A stretch of DNA of 64,000 nt from Entomortierella parvispora (taxonomy: Eukaryota; Mortierellomycota; Mortierellomycetes; Mortierellales; Mortierellaceae): NCBI GenBank assembly GCA_963573315.1, contig OY752153.1, positions 1-64,000 on the forward strand, read 5' to 3'. This document shows, one piece after another, positions 1 through 12,928 of the stretch. The translations under genes and the position numbers were made by a program. The notes beneath the pieces were generated by a model. It ran no database searches and was not told where the DNA came from. It was given only the letters and a program-made list of their open reading frames with translations. Each line of letters begins with the position of its first letter. The stretch's first letter is position 1.

Positions 1-349
1 AAAAAAACCCTAAAAAAACCCTAAAAAACCCTAAAAAACCCTAAAAAACCCTAAAAAACCCTAAAAAACCCTAAAAAACCCTAAAAAACCCTAAAAAACC
101 CTAAAAAACCCTAAAAAACCCTAAAAAACCCTAAAAAACCCTAAAAAACCCTAAAAAACCCTAAAAAACCCTAAAAAACCCTAAAAAACCCTAAAAAACC
201 CTAAAAAACCCTAAAAAAACCCTAAAAAACCCTAAAAAACCCTAAAAAACCCTAAAAAACCCTAAAAAACCCTAAAAAAACCCTAAAAAACCCTAAAAAA
301 CCCCTAAAAAACCCTAAAAAACCCTAAAAAAACCCTAAAAAACCCTAAA
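1..349. repeat. Telomere array, (CCCTAAAAAA)n
   Basis: About 34 tandem copies of the 10-base unit CCCTAAAAAA, which reads TTTTTTAGGG on the G-rich strand. The C-rich strand runs inward from base 1, so this is a left chromosome end. Most units have six A residues. Units with seven A lie at the outer end and between about 218 and 340, and one unit has an extra C near 301. The array degenerates at 'ccctaaac' around 349. Variants gather at the inner edge, as expected where old repeats are no longer rewritten by telomerase. Confidence 0.97.
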
Positions 350-3100
350 CTTTAACCTTAATTTCATGGTTTTGAACCCTAAAGTGTCACAATTGACTTG
401 CAAATAGTCAGGCTATCATCAATCATTTCCTTAAAAGGAAATAATAAAATAAAGTTCGAAATAGTTTCATTACAAAGTATTAAGGTGTTGCATTGGATAG
501 AGGCATATTGAAGGCTTCTAGAAATATATTTCAATTGCAATTCTCTATGGTGGATGTTGCGTAATTAATCAAAATATTTCCATTATTTTAGGAAATATTT
601 GAAGGACATTATCTCAAGATGCAATGAAATAAACCTACCTTATATTGTACCCAACGATAGCCCTAGGTCTTGCCTTTGTGCTCATGTATCCAGTGTGCTC
701 CTTGCTTAAAAAGATCTCGAGTGATTGCTCCAAACATTTCCTAAAATGGAAATATTTGAGTAGCTATTTCTCTGGATCTGCTCAAAAGTCACCGGTTCTT
801 ATTGTATACCAAGATACCTCATTGCAAGGGCTTCGAATGCTTGAAAAACTGCGCCATTTGATCAAGCGGATCTTGAGCAATTGATGATCAAAATTTTATT
901 GATCAAAATTTTAAATATTATTTTCTCGATTTCTATGAGTCACTCACCTTCAATGGTAAGAATAGCCATAACTGAGAAGCGAATCTTAGAGCTTCTTTTA
1001 AAAAAAGATCGCAAGTTCGTAACGCGGATCTTCATCAATTGTCTTCTAATAGACTATTTTTCATTAAAATTTTCGGATGTCATTTCTCCAGAAGCACCTT
1101 GAAGACATGGAAGAGTATTGCATGGTGACGATAGACGCTGATGAGCGCTTTCTGTGGCTGCAGGTGCATAGTCGATTCATAACATGGATTTTGAGTAATT
1201 GCTTGTCAAATTTTTGATCGCCATATTTTGTGTCATCTTTTTCTCCATATCTAGTTTGTTGAGATTATTGATTAAAGGGCCCACTGGTAGGCATTCATGA
1301 GAGGTTGTTTTCACATCAAAAAGATTACAAGTTCTTGTGACAGTTCTTGAGCAATTGCTGGTCAAATAAATATTGGAAATTATTTTGAACACCATTATCT
1401 CCAGACCCACTGTAGAGAATGGAGCACAAGTCATATGCAACTAAAGCCTCCAACGATAGCCTTCTATTCCATGAAGATCATTGTCAATTTATCTTGTAGA
1501 TCAGGCGCAATTGATGGTCGAATTTTATTTATTTTTTTCACAAGTGAATTTCATTTTCTTATGATCTCCTTCGCGGATGGCAATGAAAATCATATGAACA
1601 GTGAGGCCCTCTCAAGTGTATCTTGTTCAAACAGGAATGCCGTCGATTAATAGATCGGATTGGGAGCAATTGCTTAGAGAAATATTCATCTTTGTTTTTT
1701 GAGATGGCATTAACTTCAAATCTATCTTATTCTGAATCATCAGATCCACCAGTAGCGATAGCTGCTATCAACGACATTCAGATGGGCACGCAATATCGCC
1801 AGTTGTTTTGTCAACGCTGGAGTAATTGCAAAAAAAAAAAAAAAAAAAACAAAAAAGTCGCAATAGTTGAAAGTCGAACGATGATATCCCTAGATCGCGA
1901 TTGAAGAGACCAATGATAATCACTCGTGAAGGTAGTCTTAAGCGTGGAGTTGCCAGTTGCAAGAGAATATATACCATAGCCACCGCCGTTTCTGATCAAT
2001 TGCTGTTTACATTTTTACTTTTAAGATGAAAGAGACCATTATTTGGCGCATCCCGAGTTTACGAGTCGGTCTGAAATGACTTTCACTTGGAAAGAATGGA
2101 ACAAGGATAGTAAAGCCGGGATTGAGACTGGGAGCGATATCAAAGGCAGTTGATGAGCTGTTTCCAAGTTGCTACAGCAAAATCTATTGATGGAGTGAGT
2201 TCAGTTACATCGCTGGACGATATGTGTCGAACACACATGTTTGTTGAAGCGAAAGAAGAGGCAACATAAAGATCGAACGATGGCAATAACCTGTGCAGCT
2301 TGCTCAGCAAGTCGCATCTTTTCTCACGAGACTGGAGGATTCAACTGCAGCAATTGAGGCTGAAACACTCGACAATGGCCGCAAGTACTGTTGACCCAAC
2401 ACAAGTTCTGCAGTGGAAACAGTGAAAGTAAAGGCGGATCCAGAGTCTCTCGACTATCATGGATGGAAGAGCAAGAACCCATTGGCGTACGTTCACAGCC
2501 AAACAAAGGAAATCATAGCCAGCCAAGGCAGAGCGGTACAAAGACAGGGATAAGTCAAGGATGCAGTTTGTGTATTAAGCTGAGGGAGGTGTACGAGTCT
2601 GGCAAGAAGAGACAGCGAGCGAGACAACGACAAGAGGAGCAGCGAAAGACATCTCTGTATTATGATAAAGAGATACGTAAGAGTCTATAGGACTACGACA
2701 GTTGTTGTTGGGGCTATGGCAAGGTCAACAGACAGCCAAACAGGTGTAGATAGAGTGGTAGGGTTCATAATGGCAGCACCGTACTCAGCAAGGCCGTCGA
2801 ACTGCGCTGCAGTACTTTTGTAGCAGAGAAACGAAGAACGAGAGGAAGAACCCAGACAGAAAGTGGCAGTGAGAGGCCAAGACAGCAGGAGCAAGCTATC
2901 TACAGTGTCCAGACTATGAAGTTCAAGGTCCACGGCCTTCTCTGGACAGAGTGGTTTGCCAACGCCAGCTTTGCAGCTTCGACTTTGAGGCAGATTGTCG
3001 AAATGACCATTTGGAATGAGTCGGCTCGCTGTCAGATGGAGCGCATGTTCAGCGCAGATGGTCGGACAGGCTAGATGAAAGTAGATGAAAGTAGATGACC
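350..3100. other. AT-rich subtelomere, no gene seen
   Basis: No convincing coding region. All reading frames are short and none has a recognisable domain. Roughly 350-2000 is clearly AT-rich, with a 20-base A run at about 1830-1849. From about 2050 the composition becomes balanced and then purine-rich. No tRNA-like or rRNA-like segment was seen. It is likely decayed subtelomeric DNA. Confidence 0.6.
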
Positions 3101-3185
3101 AATCTCCAGGCATGCATGTTCAACACTCATTGTCAAACTGAGAAGATGAAGCCCAGCAGTCAACCTCGAACTGACCCAAGGGTTC

Positions 3186-3265
3186 AACACTGAGTGTCGA
3201 ACTGACAGACGGGAGAAATCAGGGAGGAAGAGAAGCTTCCGTCTGTCAGTTCGACACTCAGTGTT
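3186..3265. repeat. Perfect 27-bp inverted repeat with 26-base spacer
   Basis: Bases 3186-3212 and 3239-3265 are exact reverse complements over 27 bp, and the bases on either side do not pair. A degenerate relative of the left arm lies just upstream near 3117-3140 ('ttcaacactcattgtcaaac'). It could fold into a long hairpin, or it could be the joined ends of a small inverted-repeat element. No open frame is associated with it. Confidence 0.85.
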
Positions 3266-3599
3266 ATAGGAATGCCCCTGAGTTGAAGTGTCCCAAGCCA
3301 CCCCGTCCACGCCATCCCGTGAGCGCACCTTCGCCACACACACACATTCGTACAGCAGGTGAAGTGAGTACAGTTCATGTAGCTGGCAAGTGTGTTTCTT
3401 TATTTAAAGGGGCTTTCATAGACTAGTACAAGTCAAGAGGAAAGACAAGAGAACAAGTCGGGAGAGCGATAGCGGTGCTAGGCTACTTGGTACTTACCCA
3501 ACAGGCGCGCGTGCCTGGATTTGTAGCTTCAAGTTTGTCGCGAGTTGTTCTTGGATCATAGGGATGGACGCCGTTAGATGGGGCGAGCATTATGTGGGA

Positions 3600-5330
3600 G
3601 TCAATTGAGAAGGCAAGCTGGTTTAACAACAAAGTGAATAGGGGAGAGGGCAACGCCTACGAGCGAGAAAGAAGGAAGTCGCTTGTTTTTTTGTTCTGTT
3701 GGTCAAGAGCACACAAAAGAGTTCGAAGCAACCGTCGGTCCTGAACAAAGGATAAAGAGAGACAAAAGGTTCAACTGGGGTTAAGTGCACCGAGAGGGAG
3801 AGGGCTGTCAAGAGGGGCACTAGGAGACAATAGGTTAGACCAGGCACAAGATACAAGAGGGAGACAAGGCACAAGACGCAAGAGGTGCAAGACACAAGAC
3901 GGAGACAAGACGGAGACCAGAAAGACAAGAGGGATGCAAGAGGACGCAAGACACAAGAGGGAGAGACAGGGCAGACAAGAGGGCAGTAGAAAACATGTGG
4001 GAGAAGACAGACGAGAGACGCGGGAGCGACAAAAGCAAACAAAAAAGCAAACAAAACAGAGGGAAGAGAGCACAGGAAAGCAAGAGTGGTTGTTCAGAGG
4101 CCGACAGATGCAGAGGGGGCCTAGGGATGAACACAGATGAAGATAACAACAAGAAGGATCCAGGTAGAAGAAAGATGAATCAAGTCAGAGGGAGCATGAG
4201 AGATGCAAGCAGAAGGAGGGGATGAATACAAATGGAAGATGAGGGACGAAGACAGAGGGAAGATGAACGTGTGCAGATGGAGGCACACAGAGAGATGGAC
4301 GGGTTACAGACAAGATGGGCGCTGACAGAGGGAGGACGAAGTATGCACAGACAGAGGAGGAGGACGAAGCATGCGCAAACAGAGGAGGAGACAGAAGAGG
4401 AATAGCCAGGGAAGCAGAGGGATAAGGACATGGGCAGAGGGAAGAAGGGCAGAGGGAGGAAGGACACAGGCAGAAGGGGGGAAGAAGGACGCGGTCAGAT
4501 GGGGGAAGAAGGAGGGACACAGCAGACGAAGGAGAGAGGGAAGAGAGGAAGAAGGATGTGAGCAGTGGGAGGAAGGATGAGGGAGAAAGAGAAAGAATGC
4601 GCAGAAGATGGATGCACGAAAGAAGGATGCAGAGAGACGAGGGATGCAAAGCAGAGAAGAAGCACGCAGAAGACGGGAAGGGCGCAAAGAAGAAAGACGA
4701 GGACACAGAGAGAAGAAGGATGCAAAGAGGAGAAGAAGCATGCAGAAGGCGGGAAGAAGGAAGAGGGGAGGAAGAAAGACGAGGAAGCAGGCGGCAGAAA
4801 GAAGGATGCGCAGAAGAGAGATGAAGAGGGAAGATGCAGAGGGGAAGATGCAGAGGGGAAGATGCAGAGGGGAAGATGCAGAGGGGAAGATGCAGAGGGG
4901 AAGATGACAGTTGCAGATGGAAGACGCAGAGGGGAAGACGACAGATGAAGAGGGAAGATCTGAAGGAGATGATGCGGGAAGATGATGCGGGAAGATGCAG
5001 AGGTGACGATGTAGAGGAAGAGAGAAAGAGAGAGAGAATGCAAAGGGGAAGAAGAGAGATGCAGAGGGGAAGAAGAGAGATGCAGAGGGGAAGAAGAGAG
5101 ATGCAGAGGGGAAGAAGAGAGATGCAGGGGAAGAAGGGAAAACAGATGCAGCAGCAGAGGGCAAGAAGGAATAAGGACGCGGAAGAAGAAACAAGAAGGG
5201 AAGAAACGAAGGAAGGACAAAGAAGACGGACCACCGTCTGCTGGTCCGACGGACAAAAAAACGAAAAAAGATTTTTTTTGGTTCTCGTCCAACGACCCAC
5301 GCGTCCGATGGTCAGGTCAGGATCAGGGTG
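3600..5330. repeat. GA-rich subtelomeric satellite block (copy 1)
   Basis: A 1.7-kb strongly purine-biased block on the + strand. It is built of degenerate repeats around GATGCAGAGGGGAAGA. Near-perfect tandem units of about 14 bp lie at 4832-4903 (gatgcagagggga) and units of about 21 bp at 5044-5127 (gagatgcagaggggaagaa). The opposite strand has a 525-codon open frame, but it encodes only Ser/Pro/Leu/Phe-rich low-complexity sequence, so I treat it as a by-product of base composition. It is related to the block at 15121-15870: both hold the segment around 'ctagggatgaacacagatgaa' and end in A-rich linkers next to 'gatgg'. Confidence 0.75.
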
Positions 5331-7715
5331 AGGGTCAGACAGACCACAGCCGACCTCAATTGCGTTCAGCGCTGCGTCTCGCCCTTGTTGGCAACCAGAG
5401 CGACAGGAGCAGGGTATCACGGCAAGCAAAGTCCTCAAAGAAGAAAAGAGTAGTCTTGATCTAAAGAAGGATGAGCGTATGTCAGGAATAAGGCACCAGT
5501 CAACCTCAAGACAAATACAGATGAAGGGAACACCTTGGTACAGAGATGCAGAGAAGGATATTGCTGAAAGAACAGAAAGTCGTACCCGCCTGCAGGCCCA
5601 GTTACCAGCGTTACCTTTCTGCTCTGGTGTCGCAAGCGTCTTACAGTAGAAAAAAGAACCAGCAGAGATATATCCACCCAGACAAGGAATGATACACGCG
5701 GACGATACATTATTCAGTACTCCACACCGAGCCGAGGAGAGATGAACGTGTAGTGACCACACGACTCAGGGTAGGTCTTGCACACGACTCGGACCAAGGC
5801 ATCATGGCGCGGCAAAATGAACGTTAACACCTCAGTGATGTTTCTTCTCGTTCCATACGCGATTCGACAAGACAGCCAACATTCGATTACAGTACCTTAA
5901 CTTGTGTGATTAGTCCCGTCCCATCCTTTCAGTGGAAGGTCTGACCTCCGTTGCCGCCGAATACCAAGAAAAGAACAAAAATAAAAGGATGAGAATTGCC
6001 TGCTATTCCTTGATATCCTCGTCATCGGAGTGAGTCGATGGTCCTTCAATCCCAAGACAGCTGCTTGACAATATCACAACGACTGTTCATGTCAATTGCT
6101 GGGGTTCAAGCGAGAAGATCCGCATCGACCTGGCATGGTATTTCTTGTCTACTGGAAATCTATGCAGCGGATCAAATGTTTGCAGAAACCATCAGCTCTT
6201 GGCACGTCAACTTCTTCAGTTCACCGTGATCACTTGACCTTTTTTTGCCAATGACTTCATCCTACTGCAAAAAAGACCAAGAGTACCCTTGTCGTCAATC
6301 GTCGAAACAATCTCAATGACGAGTAAATGTCCAGTATGTCCTTCATATCCCACCGTTCGTACTTACTCCAATATAATCGGCGATCACAGTTGTTGATCCT
6401 CGCTGGTCGAACTTTCCTCCGAGCCATAACGCCAAAGTCCGAGCTCATACGATTAAACACTGAAATCATGATGTGCAGAGTACTTGTATTTGGATATAAG
6501 CGCAGAGCACCAAGTAGCTGATCGTGTCCACAGACATGCCTTTGGAAAGAAGTCCTAGTCTTACAGAATGGCAATTAGGCCCTGAATTGTGAAGAAAATA
6601 GATATCCAGAAACTGTTCCATGCTCTTGGGCTCTTACCACATGGTCGCGATCAGACTCTCTCGTCCAACCGCATTCGATGTGGGGGTTGGCGCTGTTGAA
6701 TAGGTCCTTTGACACGACTTTGCAGCATAATACCCTCCAGATTGCTGGCAAGATGGTTTTCATGCGTTAGCCACAGACAGCTTTGTTGGAAATGCCCCCG
6801 GAAGATTAAGTACCCTGAATCCATCATCTGGAAAAGTCGCCTTCTGTTGCCACGAACGCAAGGTTCCTATCGTATGGCCTTCACGGTCATATCATTAAAC
6901 ACAGCCAAACAAGCTCTTTTCATGCTCTTTTGCATGAAAACTCACCCTGCGAGTTAAATACGTCTTGCAAACCTCAGTATCTTGTACCAGCAAACTTGTG
7001 TCGTCAGAGCTGCCTTGACTTGCGTTACTGCATTCAGAGACTCGGCACAGAGCCTATTGTGGAAGATGGCGTTGGTGAGAACATATGGAAGAGAGAGCTG
7101 CATGGCTTGCATTGGTGCAAACATGCAAAATCGCGGTGGTAGTGAAGAATGAAAGACAGGGGGATGGATTACCTGGCGTGGTCGATGGACGACAACGCGA
7201 ACTGATTTCTCGATTAGAGATGAGTGAGGAAGTGAGTCCTGGCGATGGGAAGGGAATGACCAAGGTGGTAGGAGGGTGCAAGGCAAGAGCAAAGAGCGCG
7301 AGGACGGGACGGGCGGAGGAAGAAAAGAGCGCGCAAGGACCACGCACGTGCTCTTTTTTTGCGATTCGTTTCTTTGCGCTCTCCTTCCCCACAAGGAAAC
7401 CTCACTTCACTTCTCCTGTGCTCTCCTCTTCCCTCTTCTCCCTCCTCTCATCCATCAGAAGGCACTCAAGCTATCAGCCATCAGATTCCAGCCAACAGCG
7501 ACATGGACAGGTGTGGATGCTATGTTCTGGAAACACCTTCATGCCCCTGGACATAGAAAGAACACGCAAGGAACCATGGAACCGCCAGGGTGGTAATTAC
7601 TCGTGCTGGCTTAAGAACGAACTCTGCCATGCTAATGGATGAATCAACTTCTGTGATGCAGACTTCTCATTTTCTTTCTTTTCCTGTTTTCATTAGCTGG
7701 TGCTGGCATTCATTC
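5331..7715. other. Subtelomeric region without an identifiable gene
   Basis: Only short frames, none matching a family I know. The minus strand between about 6257 and 6763 has two moderately protein-like frames of 105 and 62 codons, and the frame continues near 6954-7394. They may be remnants of a decayed gene, but I could not join them with credible splice sites. Confidence 0.4.
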
Positions 7716-8470
7716 ATGTCTCTGGCCCTTCTGAAGGGAACAATAACAAGTCCTCACTCGTTGAACAGGAACGTCAGCAACGCCTTGTATGTTCGGTGGG
7801 ACTACAGAGTAGGCTGCTATTTGACGAGTCCAGAGACTGTATTTGGCTATTTTTGCTGCGACCTTGAACAGGAGTGTCCAATCGAGCTTCCGACGACGAC
7901 CACTTACGGGTACCTCTTGCGACGACCCAATCCTTTCGACCACCACCAACAACCCTTTGCTTTGTGCTGGATTTCTGAGAGATTGATTGTTGAACTGTTT
8001 CACCGGAATCAGGATGCAGGGGTTCAAGAATCAGGATACTGGTGCCCAGGATCATGATGTTGGTGCTCAAGCCGAGGAAGTACGCTGACGATCACCACAA
8101 TCAGGTCAGAATACAAGCATCAGGAAAGAAGTGCGAATCTGGACGATAGTCACCCACATTGCAATACTCTAGGCGACGCAACCTCTATTGCTTGCTCGTG
8201 AAGACCGCTTCCCAAGGTCCCCTCTGGATTCGCTTTCGAATGTCGAATGAGACCACCATGTCCAACATTTCCAGGACTTGGTCAAGGAAGTAAAAGTAGA
8301 TAAAAGAATGAAATATGGGATCATAATGCGGACGTAATTGCGGAAAAACGCAGGCTTTTCAATCAGAACCTCTTATCTATTCCCCACGATCTCGCAATAA
8401 ACCATACTGTTTTCATATTATTCTTGTCGGAGCTTTCTCTGGAACTGACATAAGGCCCGAAGAGGAACCG
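7716..8470. repeat. 0.75-kb dispersed repeat, copy A (left of the Crinkler gene)
   Basis: This segment matches 12929-13655 in the same orientation over nearly its whole length, by eye at roughly three-quarters identity with small indels. Shared landmarks are 'gaacaggagtgtccaatcg' (7867 and 13076), 'ggtgctcaagccgagga' (8062 and 13278), 'aatcaggtcagaatacaag' (8099 and 13334), 'gcggacgta' (8330 and 13528), and 'tttcaatcagaacctctt' followed by 'ctcgcaataaacca'. It has no long open frame. The two copies bracket the Crinkler gene as direct repeats. Confidence 0.85.
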
Positions 8471-9270
8471 AGGCACCCAGGGATCGGATGACCGGAATTG
8501 GACATACTGACGCTCCACCTGAGATTGGTGCTTTAGACGTTTAGTGGCGCTTGACACGTCTCATCAAGCAACCGACACCTTGACAACCCTGCTCCTCACC
8601 GCTTGTCATCCATTGAAATCGAAAATACTTCATCTTCAGTTAATCAGTTATGGTAGAGAGAAACTGGCCAATTCTCTGATCCAAATCCTCACTCGATCCT
8701 ACCGTAAGTACCAGAAGGGCCTTGGGCTTTGAACAGCAAGGTCGACTAGGAAACAGCCATTCACACGCGTAGGATTAAGTTTGTAGAATGTTTCTCCTCC
8801 AGGTGCATCAATTTGTGTTATCCGAGAAAAACCACACGATTCTCGATTCATCTTCCCCCTCGATCCTTTCATAAAATCAAGTAATTTTCCCTTGAACTGC
8901 AATTAATGTTGAATAATAAAAGGTCATTGCATGCCTGAGGTACCAAGTGTACTGCGTTCTTCTCGAGGAGCGTCGATCGGTTTCAAAATCTCAAAGATAG
9001 CTGCACGTGCTGGGCAATAATTTGGGTGACGTAATTAGCGCCAGGGATGTGCATTCTATACCTCCTCTTTCTTCACCGTCATCGCTACCACCACTGTAAC
9101 TTTCCTTTCTCTTTAAACATTGTGGAGATGGAAATGGAAAAGGGATACAATCCGCATTCTCGAGGCCGAAGAAGATAAGTAAAGAGGAAGCGGCGACATC
9201 AAGCGGCAATCTCGCACAGGGATCAAGGGACCAATCACAAAGTTCCACAAGCCATTTCCCCGCGGTGAAC
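8471..9270. other. Intergenic region upstream of the Crinkler gene
   Basis: About 800 bases without a supported gene. It should contain the promoter of the gene starting at 9271. I see no clear TATA box near the start. Confidence 0.4.
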
Positions 9271-12241
9271 ATGTCCTCTCAACCAGCACTCTCTCCTTCC
9301 GTCATTTCGGAAATTACTCTGTTCTGTCTTGTCGATGGAGACGATACTCCATTCCCCGTCGAGATTGAATCTAGCAAGACAATCGGCCTCCTAAAAGATG
9401 CAATCAAGAACAAGATTCCCGACACCCTTAAAGGAACTGATGCCAAGAACCTCACTCTCTGGCGCGTTTCGGTCCCAGACAAGGGTGTCTCTGTTTATCT
9501 GGACCGTGTGACTGAGAAGCAGGAACTCACCATAGCGTCCGCCAAGCTCCACAAAGTCATTGGCTCTGAGTTTCCCGAGGAAACAATTCACATCATCGTT
9601 CAACGACCAGAGTCAGGTAATGTCGTACAGTCACTGAGAGAAGGCTTGCAAAAGGCGGAACCAAACTCTTATACTGTTAATCACTGCGCAGGTACATCAT
9701 CAAATAAGAGAAAATGGGTCTCGTCAGAGGCGGATGGACGCATTGTTAGGCCAAAGCTAACAATTGGACCTTACGACAGCCGCCAAGCGTCGATGGTCTT
9801 CAGAAAAGAAGACTTTAAAGGGTTCCCGCTTAACGACAAGCGCAGCTTTGAGACAGTCCGTACGAATCTGCAATTCGCCTACTTTGATCGTACCAGCTAC
9901 ATATCTGTGCTAGAGTCGTTACTGGAGTCTGTGCTACTATTCTTAAGACCACGTCGGTTTGGCAAGTCTCTTTTCCTCAGCACGTTGGCCCACTTTCATG
10001 GAGTTGAGCATAAGCAAAACCACAGAGCACTTTTCCAGGTTTGTTCTCTGCTGTTTTTTCTTTTCATATTGTGATTCCAGTACTAACTGCTCCTCCTTTC
10101 TCTTGTAGGGCCTCGACGTGGACCAAGACATAGAGAACAAAAAAGTCACGCCCGGCCAGTACCTGATTCTGTCGTTTGACTTTTCTGCTGTCCACCGCCC
10201 TCCCGACGTCAAAACAGCTGAGAAGAGTCTCGGCGGTATGATCAACAACAGCATCGAAACGTTCTATCAAGCATATGCACCTTATCTCGGAGAAGCCACA
10301 GGAAGGCAACTGACGGACGAATTAATTTCTCCAAATGATCCTGTAAAAAGTCTTGGTCGATGTGTCAATTTGGTCAATGGGGCACTCAGTGCCGTCAGAG
10401 AAGAGAGCGATCCTCTTTATGGCGTGAAAGGGGTAAGTAGTGATTTTTGTCTCTATCTAGTACTATCCATTACCATTGCTTATGGTTCAGTTTGCTCCTT
10501 TGTAGATCTATCTGTTGGCGGATGAATACGACGCTTTCAGCAATGAGTATCTGAGCCCCGACGATCCTAGACCATGGGATCACCTCCGTACTGGTGCTAA
10601 TTCATTGCTCAAGGGGTTCTGGGCAGCGGTGAAGTCGCAGCTTGGCCCTCGAAGTATTACGAAATGCTTCATCACAGGCGTATCACCGCTTTCCATGGCC
10701 GATCATACCAGTGGATTCAATGTTGCAACATATGTGTCATGGCGGGAGGAGCTGTCTGGCCTTTGTGGTCTCACCAAAGACGATGTCTACGCCGCTTTGA
10801 ATCTACTCAGTGAGAGAAATTTCGGACTCGATATCACGCATCAATTTGACATTATGAAAACCAACTACAATGGTTACATATTCGCCCCTTCGAGCGAGGC
10901 CCAACACGTCTTCAACACGAACACTTGCTTGGAATATCTGGAGGTGAGTTGCGACATCAAAAGACTTGTTTCTGTAATTGAACAATGACTGACTGAGTGT
11001 GATGCCATTATCACTTGCACCACTGGTATTGGAGTTAGAGTCTGGCAAGAGGCGTACCGATCGATCCATCAGCAGTTAGCAACTCTGAGGTATCTGAGCC
11101 TGCACTTCAGATTCTTGCTGCCTCGCCTATTGCAAGCAGCATCATATCGAATAGTCTTGAGAGCCAGATCATGCCACCGGACGCTGCACAAAATCGCACA
11201 ATCCCATATGGAGACCTTTCCCTGTCATTCCGCCTTTCTAGTTTGGTACGAATTATGGATGCTGTTCTTCATATTTCTTTTGCATGGTCGTCTTATAGAG
11301 AGCCACAATTTCTCACCCCACACCCCGAAATCTAATAGGCTAGCGACATTGCCACCAGCAAACCGGCATGGCTGAGCTATATGCTTCACATTGGCGGTCT
11401 TACTTTCTGCGGCGATTCTAAGCAGCTACAAATTCCAAATCTCATCGCTGCTGAGCGCTTTGGCAGTGCCACTTTGGACTGTCTGAAATTGCGGCTAGAA
11501 GATGTCGATCTTGCCTTTCGGAACATTGTATTAAGCGGGTGTATACGCCAGGCGTTCGCACTGTATAAGCGAACAATGGAGAACCGCGATGTGGGCGACA
11601 GTGACTTCAAAAAAACGGAGGAGAACCACCGGGACTCTTTTCACTATGCACTGCTTGGCAATTCACATCCATCGTTGCGGAAAATTGGATTGGAGACTCA
11701 TATTACAAAGGTAACACTGTGTTAGCTTTAAGAGAATTTAATTGCAGTCCTGTGTGCGTTAATGCTTTATTATCACCTCAATTTTCTGCATTGGCAATAA
11801 TAGACATCACAACTGTTGGGGCGGATCGACATGTTGATTCAGGTCCCGTTGAAGAAACGAGTGATAGTGTTGGAGTGGAAAGTGGTTCAAATTGATTTTT
11901 TGGATATTATTAGCAAGGTCCCAGGACGTAAGGGAAAAGCCGAGCACCTTCAAAGCATGGTCGATGTGAATGAGGTTCTTGATCTCAGGTTTAGCCGTCA
12001 TGATTTATGGAGATCAGGGCAAACCATTCGAAATTGGATTGAAGAAGGCCCTACCGGAGGGACTAACCGAAAATCGCCACGTACACAGCTTGCAGAGTAT
12101 GTCGCCAGCCGGGAAATTACGGAAATGATGGAGGAGAACGAAGTAACGGCTTATTTGGTTGTTGTCATTGGATCTCGCCAGGTGTTGCTTTGGGAGATGA
12201 AACAAGGAAGTCTCGGGAGGCATCCGCAGTTGGCCGCCTGA
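9271..12241 (+). CDS. Crinkler (CRN)-type protein: ubiquitin-like header, P-loop NTPase and PD-(D/E)XK nuclease
   Basis: Exons 9271-10038, 10109-10432, 10506-10943, 11039-11245, 11339-11710 and 11804-12241 give 848 residues. Every junction falls on a codon boundary, and intron 1 has a perfect TACTAAC branch site. Residues about 12-72 match the CRN header (ITLFCLVDGD, then LTLWRVSVP). A Walker A-like RPRRFGKS ends at about 233. Walker B-like LLADEYD lies at about 367-373, as in AAA-ATPase_like (PF09820) proteins. The C-terminus has RID712 and E727-W-K729, the D...ExK core of a DUF1703-type nuclease, followed by a QLAEY helix. CRN proteins are known as secreted or nucleus-targeted effectors or toxins in oomycetes, and similar genes occur in arbuscular and Mortierella-type fungi. 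No signal peptide is visible. Start: the ATG at 9271 directly precedes the header. Bases 9617-9691 look like a further 75-base in-frame intron, so the product may be 823 residues. Confidence 0.85.
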
Positions 12242-12928
12242 TTAACTGACTGACTTACACAAAAGTTCGGGACGATGCACTTCTGAATACATCATTGCAG
12301 TTTCAGCATTGCTCATGACAATAGAGCATAGGAATGACATTCTACCCTAAACAAGGCCACTGATTTCATGCGTTTGCCATTTTTGTTGAGGAGGACTTGA
12401 GTTTTTGGAAACACTGTTCTCGTTTTCTGAATGTTGTATATACCCCTCGCTTTGTTCTCTTGATGCGTTTGCAGCCAGACAGTCTTCCCAACCATCTTGG
12501 ATGCTTTCACGAGAATCTATTCCAACCCGACCTCTCAGGCGAGCCACCATCTGCGATACTGGGTTGATGGTTGGGGTTAATAGAAATGGCGCAGAGCCTC
12601 CATTTTCAGTACAGAACAGAGTCATAATGGATGACGCACATGGTGTTGGGAGGCATCAAAAGAAAGTCAAGTCAAGTGTGAAATGCTGCTCAGAAACCAC
12701 TTCAAACAGGCGCTCACTTTTGTCATTAGACAACAAAAGACGGCATTGTTATCGATCGAGATTTATATGATTCTTTACCCACGAGTGCCCATGTCGACCC
12801 AATTCAGTGTGGGAATGCACTGCCTTGTATTTTTCGCTTACACGACTAATGCGCTGGTTAAATGACCCTTTGGAAGAGCACACTGATGTTGAGGGTTGTT
12901 TTGTGGCAAATGCGATATTCTAACAATT
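12242..12928. other. Intergenic, nothing recognised
   Basis: Spacer between the Crinkler stop codon and the right repeat copy. Frames are short and unrelated to known families. Confidence 0.4.

Noticed and set aside
4185..5762. 525-codon open frame on the minus strand
   Set aside because: The product is almost only Ser, Pro, Leu, Phe and Cys with tandem repeats, mirroring the GA-rich satellite on the other strand. There are no splice signals, no domain, and other frames are equally open.
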